Shown one piece after another: positions 15,397-22,435 of a stretch of DNA of 23,831 bases. Origin of the DNA: an uncultured Chloroflexota bacterium (lineage in GTDB: Bacteria > Chloroflexota > Anaerolineae > Anaerolineales > Anaerolineaceae); assembly GCA_902795255.1 (NCBI GenBank), contig CADBKS010000019.1:1-23831 (forward strand). Direction: 5' to 3'. The position numbers and the translations under genes were made by a program. Positions within the stretch are counted from its first letter, which is position 1. The number at the start of each line of letters is the position of its first letter. The notes under the pieces were generated by a model. It made no database searches and was not told the origin of the DNA. It was given only the letters and a program-made list of their open reading frames with translations.

Positions 15397-16913
15397 CATT
15401 CGAACAACAACTATACCGGTCTGACATGATCGGGTGCGCGCTCTGCAAAGACGCCCCCTGCAGCAAAGCCTGTCCGGCAGGGCTCCCCGATAAAACGCTC
15501 CGCAGAATCTGGTTCGGCAACAGCCGCGCGGCCGCGGTCGGGCTGCCGGAAACAAACCCCTGTCTCAGCTGCCCGGCTCCCTGCGAAAAAGCCTGCGTCG
15601 TCCCGGGCGATGTGCCGATTCGTGAACTGATGGACCGGCTCTACAATGAGATCCGTCCGGGTCTGGAGATCCCGCTGCCGAAAAACACGGACCGTCTGAA
15701 ATGCGACCTCTGCGGGATCCCGCTGGAAAATCCGTTCCTTCTCTCCTCCTCCGTGGTCGCCAGCACCTATGACATGTGCGCACGGGCGTTTGAAGCCGGC
15801 TGGGCCGGTGCTGCTTTCAAGACGATCTGCACCTTTGACATCCACGAAGCCTCCCCGCGGTTTTCGGCCGTTCACGGGAGCAGCGGGGACCTGATCGGCT
15901 TCAAAAACATCGAACAGCTCTCCGACCACAGCGTCAGGGAAAACATGGCGATCTTCAGGGAGCTGAAAAAGAACTACCCGACAAAATTCATTCTTGCCTC
16001 GATCATGGGGCAGAACGATGAAGAATGGGAAAGCCTCGCGCGGGAATGTGAGGAAAACGGGGCGGACGCCATCGAACTGAACTTCTCCTGTCCAAACATG
16101 GCGGACGGCAGTCTGGGCTCGACCATCGGGCAGGTCCCGGAGCTGGTCGAGCGCTTTACCCGCGCCGCGAAACGCGGATGCAGCATTCCGGTCCTGGCAA
16201 AGCTGACACCGAACGTAGAGTCGATGATCCCGGCCGCTGAAGCCGCGAAACGCGGCGGTGCGGACGGGCTCGCGGCGATCAACACGATCAAAAGCATTCC
16301 CGGGATCAACCTGCACACCTATGTCCCCTCACCCGCCGTACACGGCATGTCCGCGGTCGGCGGCTACAGCGGGAACGCGGTCAAACCGATCGCACTGAAA
16401 TTCATCACGGAACTGGCGCAGGACCCGGAACTGAAAGGGATGCATATCAGCGGCATGGGCGGGATCGAGACCTGGCAGGACGCAATGGAATTTATTCTTC
16501 TCGGAGCGAACTCGCTGCAGGTCACAACAGCGGTCATGCAGTACGGATACCGGATCATCGACGACCTGCTCACCGGGCTGAATTATTATCTTGAGGAAAA
16601 AGGGGTCAGCAGCATCGGGGAAATGACCGGACTCTCCCTCAGCTCCGTCAGCGACACCACCGATGTCCTGGAACGGGACACGATCCTGTTCCCGAAGTTT
16701 CTCCATGAAAAATGCGTCGGCTGCGGAAGATGCATCATATCCTGCGCAGACGGCGGGCACCAGGCCATCAGCTTTGGGGAAGGCCGCAAACCGCGCCTGA
16801 ACGGTGCCAAATGCGTCGGCTGCCACCTCTGTATCCTGGTCTGTCCGAAACACGCGATCATCCCGGGAGCCAAACGCATCAGCCGTCCGGCACCTTCAAA
16901 AAACGGAGAATAA
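15393..16913 (+). CDS. Dihydropyrimidine dehydrogenase-like Fe-S flavoprotein (PreA-type) with an extra N-terminal Fe-S domain
   Basis: The GTG at 15393 has AAGGA at 15380-15384 and overlaps the upstream stop; an earlier in-frame start at 15327 lies inside that gene and lacks support. The 506-residue product has an N-terminal Fe-S module with cysteines 15, 18, 23, 27 and 57, 60, 64, 68, resembling the GltD/PreT N-terminus. A dihydroorotate-dehydrogenase-like FMN barrel with ELNFSCPNM (catalytic Cys) and SGMGGIETWQDA follows. The C-terminus has two 4Fe-4S motifs, cysteines 441, 444, 447, 451 and 474, 477, 480, 484. Mammalian DPD carries all these plus a FAD/NADPH domain. Here that FAD domain is missing, so electrons must come from a partner or ferredoxin. 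It could reduce uracil/thymine, but the substrate is unproven. Confidence 0.85.
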   Translation: MTFEQQLYRSDMIGCALCKDAPCSKACPAGLPDKTLRRIWFGNSRAAAVGLPETNPCLSCPAPCEKACVVPGDVPIRELMDRLYNEIRPGLEIPLPKNTDRLKCDLCGIPLENPFLLSSSVVASTYDMCARAFEAGWAGAAFKTICTFDIHEASPRFSAVHGSSGDLIGFKNIEQLSDHSVRENMAIFRELKKNYPTKFILASIMGQNDEEWESLARECEENGADAIELNFSCPNMADGSLGSTIGQVPELVERFTRAAKRGCSIPVLAKLTPNVESMIPAAEAAKRGGADGLAAINTIKSIPGINLHTYVPSPAVHGMSAVGGYSGNAVKPIALKFITELAQDPELKGMHISGMGGIETWQDAMEFILLGANSLQVTTAVMQYGYRIIDDLLTGLNYYLEEKGVSSIGEMTGLSLSSVSDTTDVLERDTILFPKFLHEKCVGCGRCIISCADGGHQAISFGEGRKPRLNGAKCVGCHLCILVCPKHAIIPGAKRISRPAPSKNGE

Positions 16914-16949
16914 CCGAAACCGGACAGCACCGTTATAAAACGAAAAATC

Positions 16950-16982
16950 CCGCGGCCGGATCTTTTGTGTGTCCGGCCGCGG
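16950..16982. repeat. GC-rich inverted repeat upstream of the dipeptidase gene
   Basis: CCGCGGCCGGA (16950-16960) is exactly repeated in inverted form at 16972-16982 with an 11-base T/G-rich spacer. It sits 36 bases after the PreA-like gene and two bases before the -10 box of the next gene. No U-tract follows. It could be a weak terminator or an operator. Confidence 0.6.
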
Positions 16983-16984
16983 TG

Positions 16985-16990
16985 TATAAT
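16985..16990 (+). promoter_or_regulatory. -10 box for the VanX-type dipeptidase gene
   Basis: A perfect TATAAT lies 32 bases before the ATG at 17023. The -35 position falls in the loop of the inverted repeat (CTTTTG or TTGTGT) and is weak, so the promoter may need an activator or be weak. Confidence 0.5.
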
Positions 16991-17022
16991 AATACAGATT
17001 ATTACAAAAACTGGAGATCAAC

Positions 17023-17664
17023 ATGGACCGAACAACAGACGCTTCCGGATTTGTGCTCTTATCTGACTTTATCCCGGACATCGTCCAGGAAATACGCTAT
17101 TTTTCCACCTTCAATTTTGTCGGGGAACGGATCGACGGCTATGAAGAGCCCTGTGCGCTGCTGACAATAGACGCTGCCCGGGCGCTCAAAGCTGTCAGCA
17201 ATGAAATGGCGGTCCGGGGATACCGGCTGAAGATCTTCGACGCCTACCGCCCGGTAATGGCCGTAAAGCGGTTCATCTTCTGGGGGATCGAGGATCAGGA
17301 CATCCGCATGAAACCCTATTTCTATCCGGAGATCAGCAAACAGGATACCTTCGCGCTCGGTTATATTGCCAAACAGTCCAGCCACAGCCGCGGCAGCGCC
17401 ATCGACCTGACCCTGCTGGATATGAAAAGCGGGAAAGAAGTGGATATGGGCGGCCCGTTTGACTATTTCGGAGAGCTTTCCCATCCGGATTACCGCGGGA
17501 TCACGGACGAACAGTACGAAAACCGCATGATGCTGCAGCGTACCATGGTGCGGAACGGATTCGCCCCCTATGAATGCGAGTGGTGGCACTTCATGCTGGA
17601 AAAAGAACCGTTCCCGGATGACTATTTCAACTTTCCGGTCGCGACCTATTCCGTCAAAAAATAA
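17023..17664 (+). CDS. D-Ala-D-Ala dipeptidase, VanX/DdpX family (peptidase M15D)
   Basis: The 213-residue zinc peptidase has both family signatures. SSHSRGSAIDLTL supplies the zinc ligands His121 and Asp128, and ECEWWHFML supplies the catalytic Glu186 and the zinc ligand His189. The N-terminal RYFSTFNFVGERIDGYEEP and FDAYRP segments are also typical. Members cleave D-alanyl-D-alanine; some take part in glycopeptide resistance and others in turnover of peptidoglycan dipeptide. No vanH, vanA or vanRS genes are nearby and no signal peptide is present, so a housekeeping cytoplasmic recycling role is more likely than resistance. GGAG at 17013-17016 fixes the start. It has its own -10 box and terminator. 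Confidence 0.92.
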   Translation: MDRTTDASGFVLLSDFIPDIVQEIRYFSTFNFVGERIDGYEEPCALLTIDAARALKAVSNEMAVRGYRLKIFDAYRPVMAVKRFIFWGIEDQDIRMKPYFYPEISKQDTFALGYIAKQSSHSRGSAIDLTLLDMKSGKEVDMGGPFDYFGELSHPDYRGITDEQYENRMMLQRTMVRNGFAPYECEWWHFMLEKEPFPDDYFNFPVATYSVKK

Positions 17665-17668
17665 AAAC

Positions 17669-17704
17669 AGCGGGTGCCCTGTCAAGAAGGCACCCGCTTT
17701 CTAT
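17669..17704. terminator. Terminator after the dipeptidase gene
   Basis: AGCGGGTGCC (17669-17678) pairs with 17689-17698, 10-base loop, followed by TTTCTATT. A-rich sequence on the left could make it work for the converging cysteine peptidase gene as well. Confidence 0.85.
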
Positions 17705-17730
17705 TCCGCGGGGAAGGGCCTTCCGGTCCA

Positions 17731-18504
17731 TCATTCTGCCGGGCGGGCTGTCACAAACGGCTGTTCATACGGGAACAATTTCTCCGTGCAGGGGCCTTCC
17801 CGCCACATATCATAGAACCGTCCGAACGGGTAGATATAATAACCATCCTGATAATGGTCGGTCACATCATAAGAGTCCGCAAAGATCACCACATCATCAT
17901 AGGAGCTTTCCGTCCCCATCGTATCCAGCCCGATGATCGTCTGCCAGTGTCCGCGCCAGTCCTCCCAGCTGACCATGACCGGAATGCCTGCATCGATCCG
18001 GTCCCGGATGAAAGCTCCCGCCTCATCGATCGAGGCAAACTTCTTTTCCGTATCGGCATGGTATTCAACATCATAGCCGGTCTTTGAGAAAAATCCGGCC
18101 AGGTTTTCAACGGAGATCCCCTTTGACGGATCCGCTTCCGCAATTTCCGCGATCTGCATCTCGTTGTACGCATGGTTTCCAAAATGATTCAGTACCATCA
18201 GTGCGGAAGCTGCCCCGCAGGTATATTCCGTTGTCTGCTGATACGTGGCAAAGAAGGGAATGAGATGCAGTTCGGGCGTCGGCTCCAGATCGTAAAAGTC
18301 GATCATGGTATAGTACGGGCTTTCGGCATGATCCAGCGTATGATCCAAAGCATCAGCTCCGTATTCATCGTTCAATGTGTCAAGCTTCTCATCATAAGGG
18401 ATCGTATGCGTCCCGTAAGGTGAAGGCTCCTCCGCGTTGCACGGATAAACGGAAAGCGATGCGAAGATCAACAAAAGGATCACTGCAGTCATCAGATGTT
18501 TCAT
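17731..18504 (-). CDS. Secreted C39-like (papain-fold) cysteine peptidase
   Basis: The 257-residue protein has a signal peptide: MKHLMTAVILLLIFASLSVY, with likely cleavage after CNA. It then has a C39-like domain: YQQTTEYTCGAASALMVLN with Cys96, GHWQTIIGLD with His186, and FADSYD with Asp210, a plausible catalytic triad. The glutamine before the cysteine block could be the oxyanion Gln. Such stand-alone domains differ from bacteriocin-exporter C39 domains by lacking a transporter. The substrate is unknown. GGAG lies before the ATG. It is 83 bases downstream of the CPBP protease gene on the same strand and has no obvious promoter of its own, so co-transcription is likely. Confidence 0.82.
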   Translation of the reverse strand: MKHLMTAVILLLIFASLSVYPCNAEEPSPYGTHTIPYDEKLDTLNDEYGADALDHTLDHAESPYYTMIDFYDLEPTPELHLIPFFATYQQTTEYTCGAASALMVLNHFGNHAYNEMQIAEIAEADPSKGISVENLAGFFSKTGYDVEYHADTEKKFASIDEAGAFIRDRIDAGIPVMVSWEDWRGHWQTIIGLDTMGTESSYDDVVIFADSYDVTDHYQDGYYIYPFGRFYDMWREGPCTEKLFPYEQPFVTARPAE

Positions 18505-18587
18505 ATACTGTTTCGCTCCTTATACAAAAATGTTCACGGCAATCGGAAGAACGTGCTTCGTACAGCCGGCACAATTACATAATGATT

Positions 18588-19331
18588 TTATATCCCCGTC
18601 AGGGTGAACCGTACAAGATCCACGATCCCGTGACTGATCATCGCCGCAGTGATATCTCTTTTCCGCTGCAGAACGGCAAAGGGCAGCCCGAACAAAACAC
18701 ACAGCACGATCGTCTCAAACAGCGGGTACCCGTGTGCCACGGTATGAGGGACACACATCATAAAATACATGGTAAATTTTTGGAAAAAAGTCATCTCAGC
18801 GCCGGCAAACCAGACACAAAACGCCATAAAGACAGCCCTGCACGCCATCTCCTCATAAATGGCCGGATTCAGGCACAGCAGCAGGTACCACAACGAGAAT
18901 TTAAAGTCAGCAGGCTCTCCGGCCAGGAAGAAATTGATCACGGAGAGCAGCGCCCCTGACACAGCCGCGATCAGTATGCTGACCGCGAGCGGGTGCTTTC
19001 CTTTCCCTGAAACGAGTTCGTACCCTCCCCGCTTTTCCATTACGGAAAACACGGCCAGGGAACATAAGAAAGTGGGGAGCCCGGCCCGGATCCCGTATAA
19101 AAGGATCTTGAGGTCCCGCTGATATCCCAGATACGCGATCGTGCTCAGTACAGCAAAGATGACCGATATGGAAATGTACTTTTTCGCCGGTGTTCCGGCC
19201 TTTCCCAGAAGGCTGATCGAAAGCCCGCAGGTCACCGCTGTCAGCACGATCCAGTACGGTACCGCAAACATGACCCGGACTGCGGCGAAAATAAGGAACA
19301 GGATCCAAAGGATGGCGTAAGATTTCTTCAT
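18588..19331 (-). CDS. CPBP family intramembrane glutamic endopeptidase
   Basis: The product of about 247 residues is strongly hydrophobic, with about eight membrane segments. The CPBP (Abi/Rce1) motifs are present: EE-x3-R in IYEEMACRAVF, HTVAHG in the next helix, and SHGIVDLVRF near the C-terminus. Members process prenylated proteins, provide bacteriocin self-immunity or cut membrane peptides. The function here is unknown. An in-frame TTG at 19349 is a possible longer start, but the ATG at 19331 fits better with the membrane topology; both lack a good Shine-Dalgarno. A -10 box lies about 40 bases upstream. It precedes the secreted C39-like peptidase and is probably in one unit with it. Confidence 0.85.
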   Translation of the reverse strand: MKKSYAILWILFLIFAAVRVMFAVPYWIVLTAVTCGLSISLLGKAGTPAKKYISISVIFAVLSTIAYLGYQRDLKILLYGIRAGLPTFLCSLAVFSVMEKRGGYELVSGKGKHPLAVSILIAAVSGALLSVINFFLAGEPADFKFSLWYLLLCLNPAIYEEMACRAVFMAFCVWFAGAEMTFFQKFTMYFMMCVPHTVAHGYPLFETIVLCVLFGLPFAVLQRKRDITAAMISHGIVDLVRFTLTGI

Positions 19332-19369
19332 ATTCCGGACATATTCCAACAGTTTATTCCATATGCTTT

Positions 19370-19398
19370 ATTATATTCAGAAATAACGCCTCGTTTAA
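19370..19398 (-). promoter_or_regulatory. Probable promoter of the CPBP protease / C39-like peptidase unit
   Basis: On the minus strand TTAAAC (19398-19393) and TATAAT (19375-19370) are 17 bases apart, about 39 bases before the ATG at 19331. Confidence 0.6.
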
Positions 19399-19507
19399 CG
19401 GTTTCCCGGAATACCGTCAGATCCGGAGCTTTCGCTGTCCGTTCTCCTGAATATCAGGGGCCGGACACATTCGTGTACATCAACGAACCGTCCGCTTCAT
19501 ACGCCGC

Positions 19508-19548
19508 AAAAAAAGGATCCGCCGTCGATCCCGCGGCGGATCCTTTTT
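19508..19548. terminator. Bidirectional terminator of the aldo/keto reductase remnant
   Basis: GGATCCGCCG (19515-19524) pairs with CGGCGGATCC (19534-19543), with an A7 run before and a T5 run after. It starts just six bases from the minus-strand reductase stop codon. The 19399-19507 stretch on its other side shows nothing recognisable. Confidence 0.9.
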
Positions 19549-19554
19549 CCGTCA

Positions 19555-20110
19555 TCAGATCCTGAAGAGCGCGTCCGCTTCTTCAGGCGTCATGTCAGCG
19601 TCTGCCGCCTCCAGGGTTTCGGCGAGTGTCTCCGGCCGGGAAGCACTGGTCAGCGCCACACCTTTGAGCCGGTTGCAGGTAATATATCCGATCACCGGGA
19701 CGGACGCGGAACAGTGGTGCTCCGCCATATATTTTTTCACATTTTCCAGCCGCCTGATGTTGTCCGGCGTACCGAAATAGGCCATCGTCTTTTCGGGGAC
19801 CGCGTCGATCCCGTCCCGTGCCGCGACCGAGAAAAATCCGCGGGCCGCAGCGCTGAAAGCGAAGACCGCGATCCCGTTTTCCGTGTACCAGTCATAACTT
19901 TGTTCATCCATGCACAGCGCGTTGAAGGCCTTCGCTTACTCCCCGTTCGAGGCGGATGCCAGGGACCACTGGATCTGGTTCGCGAAGAAACCGTGCATCC
20001 CGTTTTTGGCAGCATAGCGGTTGGCTGAAGCAAGCCGCTCAACCGTCCAGTTGGAACAGCCGACCGCACGTACTTTTCCGGTCGCCGCGACCCGGTTGAT
20101 GTTCTCCCAT
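19555..20110 (-). pseudogene. Aldo/keto reductase, truncated and interrupted by a stop codon
   Basis: Read on the minus strand, the frame shows GKVRAVGCSNWTVERLA, NQIQWSLA and then, after a TAA at 19938-19936, the rest of the barrel (AKAFNALCMDEQSYDWY, AFSAAARGFF, GYITCNRL). This is the C-terminal half of an NADPH-dependent aldo/keto reductase. The N-terminal half with the catalytic Asp, Tyr, Lys and His is missing, because the sequence changes identity near 20,110 and the frame meets another stop soon after. The upstream 19,939-20,110 and downstream 19,555-19,935 parts are in the same frame, so a single base change explains the internal stop. Either the gene was decaying or the contig end was poorly assembled. 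The fragment from the ATG at 19911 alone would not be a working enzyme. Confidence 0.8.
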
Positions 20111-20125
20111 TTGAATGCCTCTCCA
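20095..20125. other. Probable junction between two unrelated genomes
   Basis: Left of this point the minus strand encodes an aldo/keto reductase that stops abruptly mid-gene. Right of it the plus strand encodes the body of a protein whose start is missing. GC content, codon choice (more TTG, TTT and GGT) and gene content all change. No insertion sequence, integrase, tRNA end or direct repeat was found at the boundary. An assembly misjoin is the simplest explanation. Confidence 0.7.
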
Positions 20126-20899
20126 GATAACCGTTATTTGTGGATAAATCTCAGCAACTTAAACAGTGAGCCCCTGCGCATTGTCATTAGTCGCACTTCA
20201 GCCGGTCCAGAGCGAAGCGAGATTTATGTTGGGCAAACGGCGGCTAAGCGTTTCTTGGAAAATTTGGCGGTACGCTCCGGATACATTATTGAGTTGCCTC
20301 CTAATTCGGCCTTGGAGTTGGCCAGCTACACTATGCGTCCCGAAACTTTGTTGAGTGGTTTCATTAACTTGGAAATTTTAGATGGAGTTAATGCCACAGT
20401 AGAGGTGCGCACTTCCCTTGACCCTAATGCCAACGATGGACGTAAGATGCCGGATTTGGGTGCTCCCTTCAATCCATTTAAAATCCATCCCCATGGTGTT
20501 TTTGCCCAGCCTTATTTTGAAAATGAAGGCGATTTTGTGGTGGGCAATGGTCCGCTTACCTTTAAATATGGGGAGAGTCCTTGGCTTATCGATTTTGAGA
20601 CGGGACTTCCCAACACGGGTAATTTTGGTGTACTTTACAAATCCTTGGTGGAATTTAAGAATCCCACTAAGCGCACCAAGATGGTTGGCCTGTACTTTAC
20701 CCCGCTTTCAGGGCCAGGTGGCGCCAATTTCTTGATAGGTAATTCCGTCTATCAGGCTGTGTTCCGCAAAAAAGGTGATGAGGTCCTGGTGGCCAAGATA
20801 GAGCTGGCTCCGGAATCTAGCAATACCATAGAAATTATTACTCTGCCAGAAGCTACTTCTTGTTACCCCGCTCAATACCAACTGCGGGAAATAGAGTAG
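20111..20899 (+). CDS. Uncharacterised protein, 5' end missing
   Basis: About 262 residues remain. The frame continues leftwards to an ATG at 20021, but those residues are the antisense of the aldo/keto reductase and are not authentic. The visible protein looks all-beta, with DNRYLWINLSNLNSEPLR, RSGYIIELPPNSALELASY, GNFGVLYKSLVEFKNP and VGLYFTPLSGPGGANF. The pattern of a structured beta protein with Asn-Pro-turn and Gly-Gly-Ala segments recalls, from memory only, parts of cyanobacterial DUF3370 proteins. I would not rely on this. Any signal peptide would be in the missing part. A tRNA-Ser gene begins 98 bases downstream. Function unknown. Confidence 0.7.
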   Translation: MNASPDNRYLWINLSNLNSEPLRIVISRTSAGPERSEIYVGQTAAKRFLENLAVRSGYIIELPPNSALELASYTMRPETLLSGFINLEILDGVNATVEVRTSLDPNANDGRKMPDLGAPFNPFKIHPHGVFAQPYFENEGDFVVGNGPLTFKYGESPWLIDFETGLPNTGNFGVLYKSLVEFKNPTKRTKMVGLYFTPLSGPGGANFLIGNSVYQAVFRKKGDEVLVAKIELAPESSNTIEIITLPEATSCYPAQYQLREIE

Positions 20900-20997
20900 G
20901 TACCAGCGTTTTTCGTCTGAGAGACCGGATGAGAAAAGCAGGAATTCGTTTTGGAATGGCGTAATCTGTGGCCTCCGTTTGAGTGGCGGGGCCGTTT

Positions 20998-21087
20998 GGA
21001 GAGCTGGCTGAGTGGCCGAAAGCAACGGTCTTGAAAACCGTCGTAGCAGTAATGTTACCGGGGGTTCGAATCCCTCGCTCTCCGCCA
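20998..21087 (+). tRNA. tRNA-Ser, anticodon UGA
   Basis: The acceptor stem is GGAGAGC/GCTCTCC with discriminator G and an encoded CCA (21085-21087). The anticodon stem ACGGT/ACCGT holds the loop CTTGAAA, with anticodon TGA at 21032-21034. A long class II variable arm (GTAGCA, GTAA, TGTTAC) and the TTCGAAT T-loop confirm serine identity. It reads UCA and other UCN codons. Confidence 0.97.
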
Positions 21088-21112
21088 ATTTATGGCCTCT
21101 ACCCAAATAGAG

Positions 21113-21160
21113 AAAGCGCGATTTCTCTTCCCCAAGGTGGGAGTTGAAGTCGCGCTTTTT
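21113..21160 (+). terminator. Terminator after tRNA-Ser
   Basis: AAAGCGCGA (21113-21121) pairs with TCGCGCTTT (21150-21158), the loop contains a CCC/GGG inner helix, and a T-run follows. It begins 26 bases after the tRNA. Confidence 0.75.
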
Positions 21161-21331
21161 ACATTTGGCAAACCTGGAAGGTGGTTGGGCTCCAGTTGCA
21201 CTTGGAAATAATGTTTTTATTTTAACTATAAAGGCAGAGAGCTCTTTTTAGTATCTGAATTTTCCGCAGTAGGCCGTTTCGCTGAGCGTGTTGCGGTTGG
21301 TTGGCAGGCCAACCGTGGCGTGTACGCCCGT

Positions 21332-21817
21332 TTACCATAAGCCTAGGGCGGCTCTGGCCTCTTCGGTAAGCTTGGTTTCGGGATCCCAAGCAGGGGCCCA
21401 AACTAAGTCGATGTTGCATTCCTTAACGCCTTTAAGCCTTGTTATGGCCAGATAGGCGGAACTGGTCATCTCCGGACCTAATGGGCATCCCGGGCTGGTC
21501 AAGGTCATGTTGATATGCACGCTACGAGCTTCTTTGTTGAGGTCGATATCGTAAATTAACCCCAGATCGACAACATTTACGCCCAGCTCCGGGTCGTAAA
21601 CCTCGCGCAGGGCCTCTTTTATTTCTGCTTCGCTAGGAAAGGGATCGGAGCTAGTTTCGGTGCGGAAGCATTCTTTTTGGGTAACTTCGGTGCTATGGGC
21701 ACCATCGGCGTTGTAGGCGAAATCGTCTTGGGCTGTTTCGGAGGTAGACTTGTGGACAGTCTCCTCATTGTGGGTGAAGCACTGAGCTTGAGTGATGGGA
21801 GCATCTTCTTGGGACAT
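21332..21817 (-). CDS. MIP18/DUF59 family Fe-S assembly protein with a polar N-terminal extension
   Basis: The 161-residue protein has a C-terminal DUF59 domain from about residue 62. Its features are EIKEALREVYDPELGVNVVD, GLIYDIDL, the conserved TLTSPGCPLGP with its reactive cysteine, and VDLVWAPAWDPE-like ending. DUF59 proteins (SufT, PaaD-like, MIP18) help mature Fe-S proteins. The first 60 residues are hydrophilic, rich in Thr, Ser, Glu and Asp, contain Cys13 and Cys50, and look disordered; this extension is not usual. The Shine-Dalgarno AAGGAGGG overlaps the sufU stop codon but stands 14 bases from the ATG. It is the last gene of the sufS-sufU cluster, which supports the Fe-S role. Confidence 0.88.
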   Translation of the reverse strand: MSQEDAPITQAQCFTHNEETVHKSTSETAQDDFAYNADGAHSTEVTQKECFRTETSSDPFPSEAEIKEALREVYDPELGVNVVDLGLIYDIDLNKEARSVHINMTLTSPGCPLGPEMTSSAYLAITRLKGVKECNIDLVWAPAWDPETKLTEEARAALGLW

Positions 21818-21826
21818 AGATATGGT

Positions 21827-22384
21827 TTATCCCTCCTTTGCAGAATTTGGGGTCTGATTTAAGGCAGAGAGCAGGGTCTCCCAGCCTAATAAAGCGCATT
21901 TTATACGAACGGGATAATCCTTAACACCGTCTAAGGCCTCCAGCTCGCCTATATCCACATCTTCGAAGGTTTCTTCTGCTTCTGAAGCTGTTGCGCTGTG
22001 GCTCAAAAGGCGGGCCTTGAAGGTTTTAGCTAACTTTACCGCTTCATTTACAGTCTTCCCCTTGATCATTTCCGCCAGCATCGAGGAGGAAGCTACAGAG
22101 ATTGAACAGCCATCTCCCACAAAACCTACATCTTTGATGATTCCCCCTTCCACCTGCAGATCAAGCTCAATTTCATCGCCGCAGGTTGGATTGTTGCCCT
22201 CAGCTGTCAGGGTGGGGTTCTCTAGGCGGCAGTGGCAACGCGGATTCGAGTAGTGATCGAGAATTATTTGACGATACAAGTCGTCGTCGATAAGAGTATC
22301 ATGAGACAAAACTAGTAAACACTCAAACTTTCTTAAATCGTACGGGAGAGATAGAATCCTGCCGCGCTCCAGAAAGCGGTTCAC
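21827..22384 (-). CDS. sufU: Fe-S cluster assembly sulfur-transfer protein SufU
   Basis: The protein takes persulfide sulfur from SufS in SUF systems of Gram-positive and related bacteria. Zinc and sulfur-acceptor cysteines are in GNNPTCGDEIELDL, GDGCSISVASSSMLAEM and the C-terminal RIKCALLGWETLL, as in known SufU. The insertion between the second and third cysteine that separates SufU from IscU is present. The family core starts at DDDLYRQIILDHYSNPR, about residue 33. The GTG at 22384 gives 185 residues with an unusual leader and no clear ribosome binding site; a TTG at 22309 would give a more normal protein, so the start is uncertain. The DUF59 gene follows after 9 bases; sufS ends about 50 bases upstream. 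Confidence 0.9.
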   Translation of the reverse strand: MNRFLERGRILSLPYDLRKFECLLVLSHDTLIDDDLYRQIILDHYSNPRCHCRLENPTLTAEGNNPTCGDEIELDLQVEGGIIKDVGFVGDGCSISVASSSMLAEMIKGKTVNEAVKLAKTFKARLLSHSATASEAEETFEDVDIGELEALDGVKDYPVRIKCALLGWETLLSALNQTPNSAKEG

Positions 22385-22435
22385 ATGGCCAACCGGACTG
22401 CGGCTACTCAGAAACGAGGCAGGGAACTCCCCGTT

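Noticed and set aside
17023..17664. Glycopeptide (vancomycin) resistance cluster
   Set aside because: The VanX-type gene stands alone without ligase, dehydrogenase or two-component regulator genes, so a resistance claim is unsupported.
20021..20110. N-terminal 30 codons of the long plus-strand ORF ending at 20899
   Set aside because: They are the antisense of the aldo/keto reductase, so the fused ORF is an artefact of the junction.
21299..21314. GGTTGG/CCAACC hairpin after the DUF59 gene as a terminator
   Set aside because: Short stem without a T-run on the minus strand; too weak to call.
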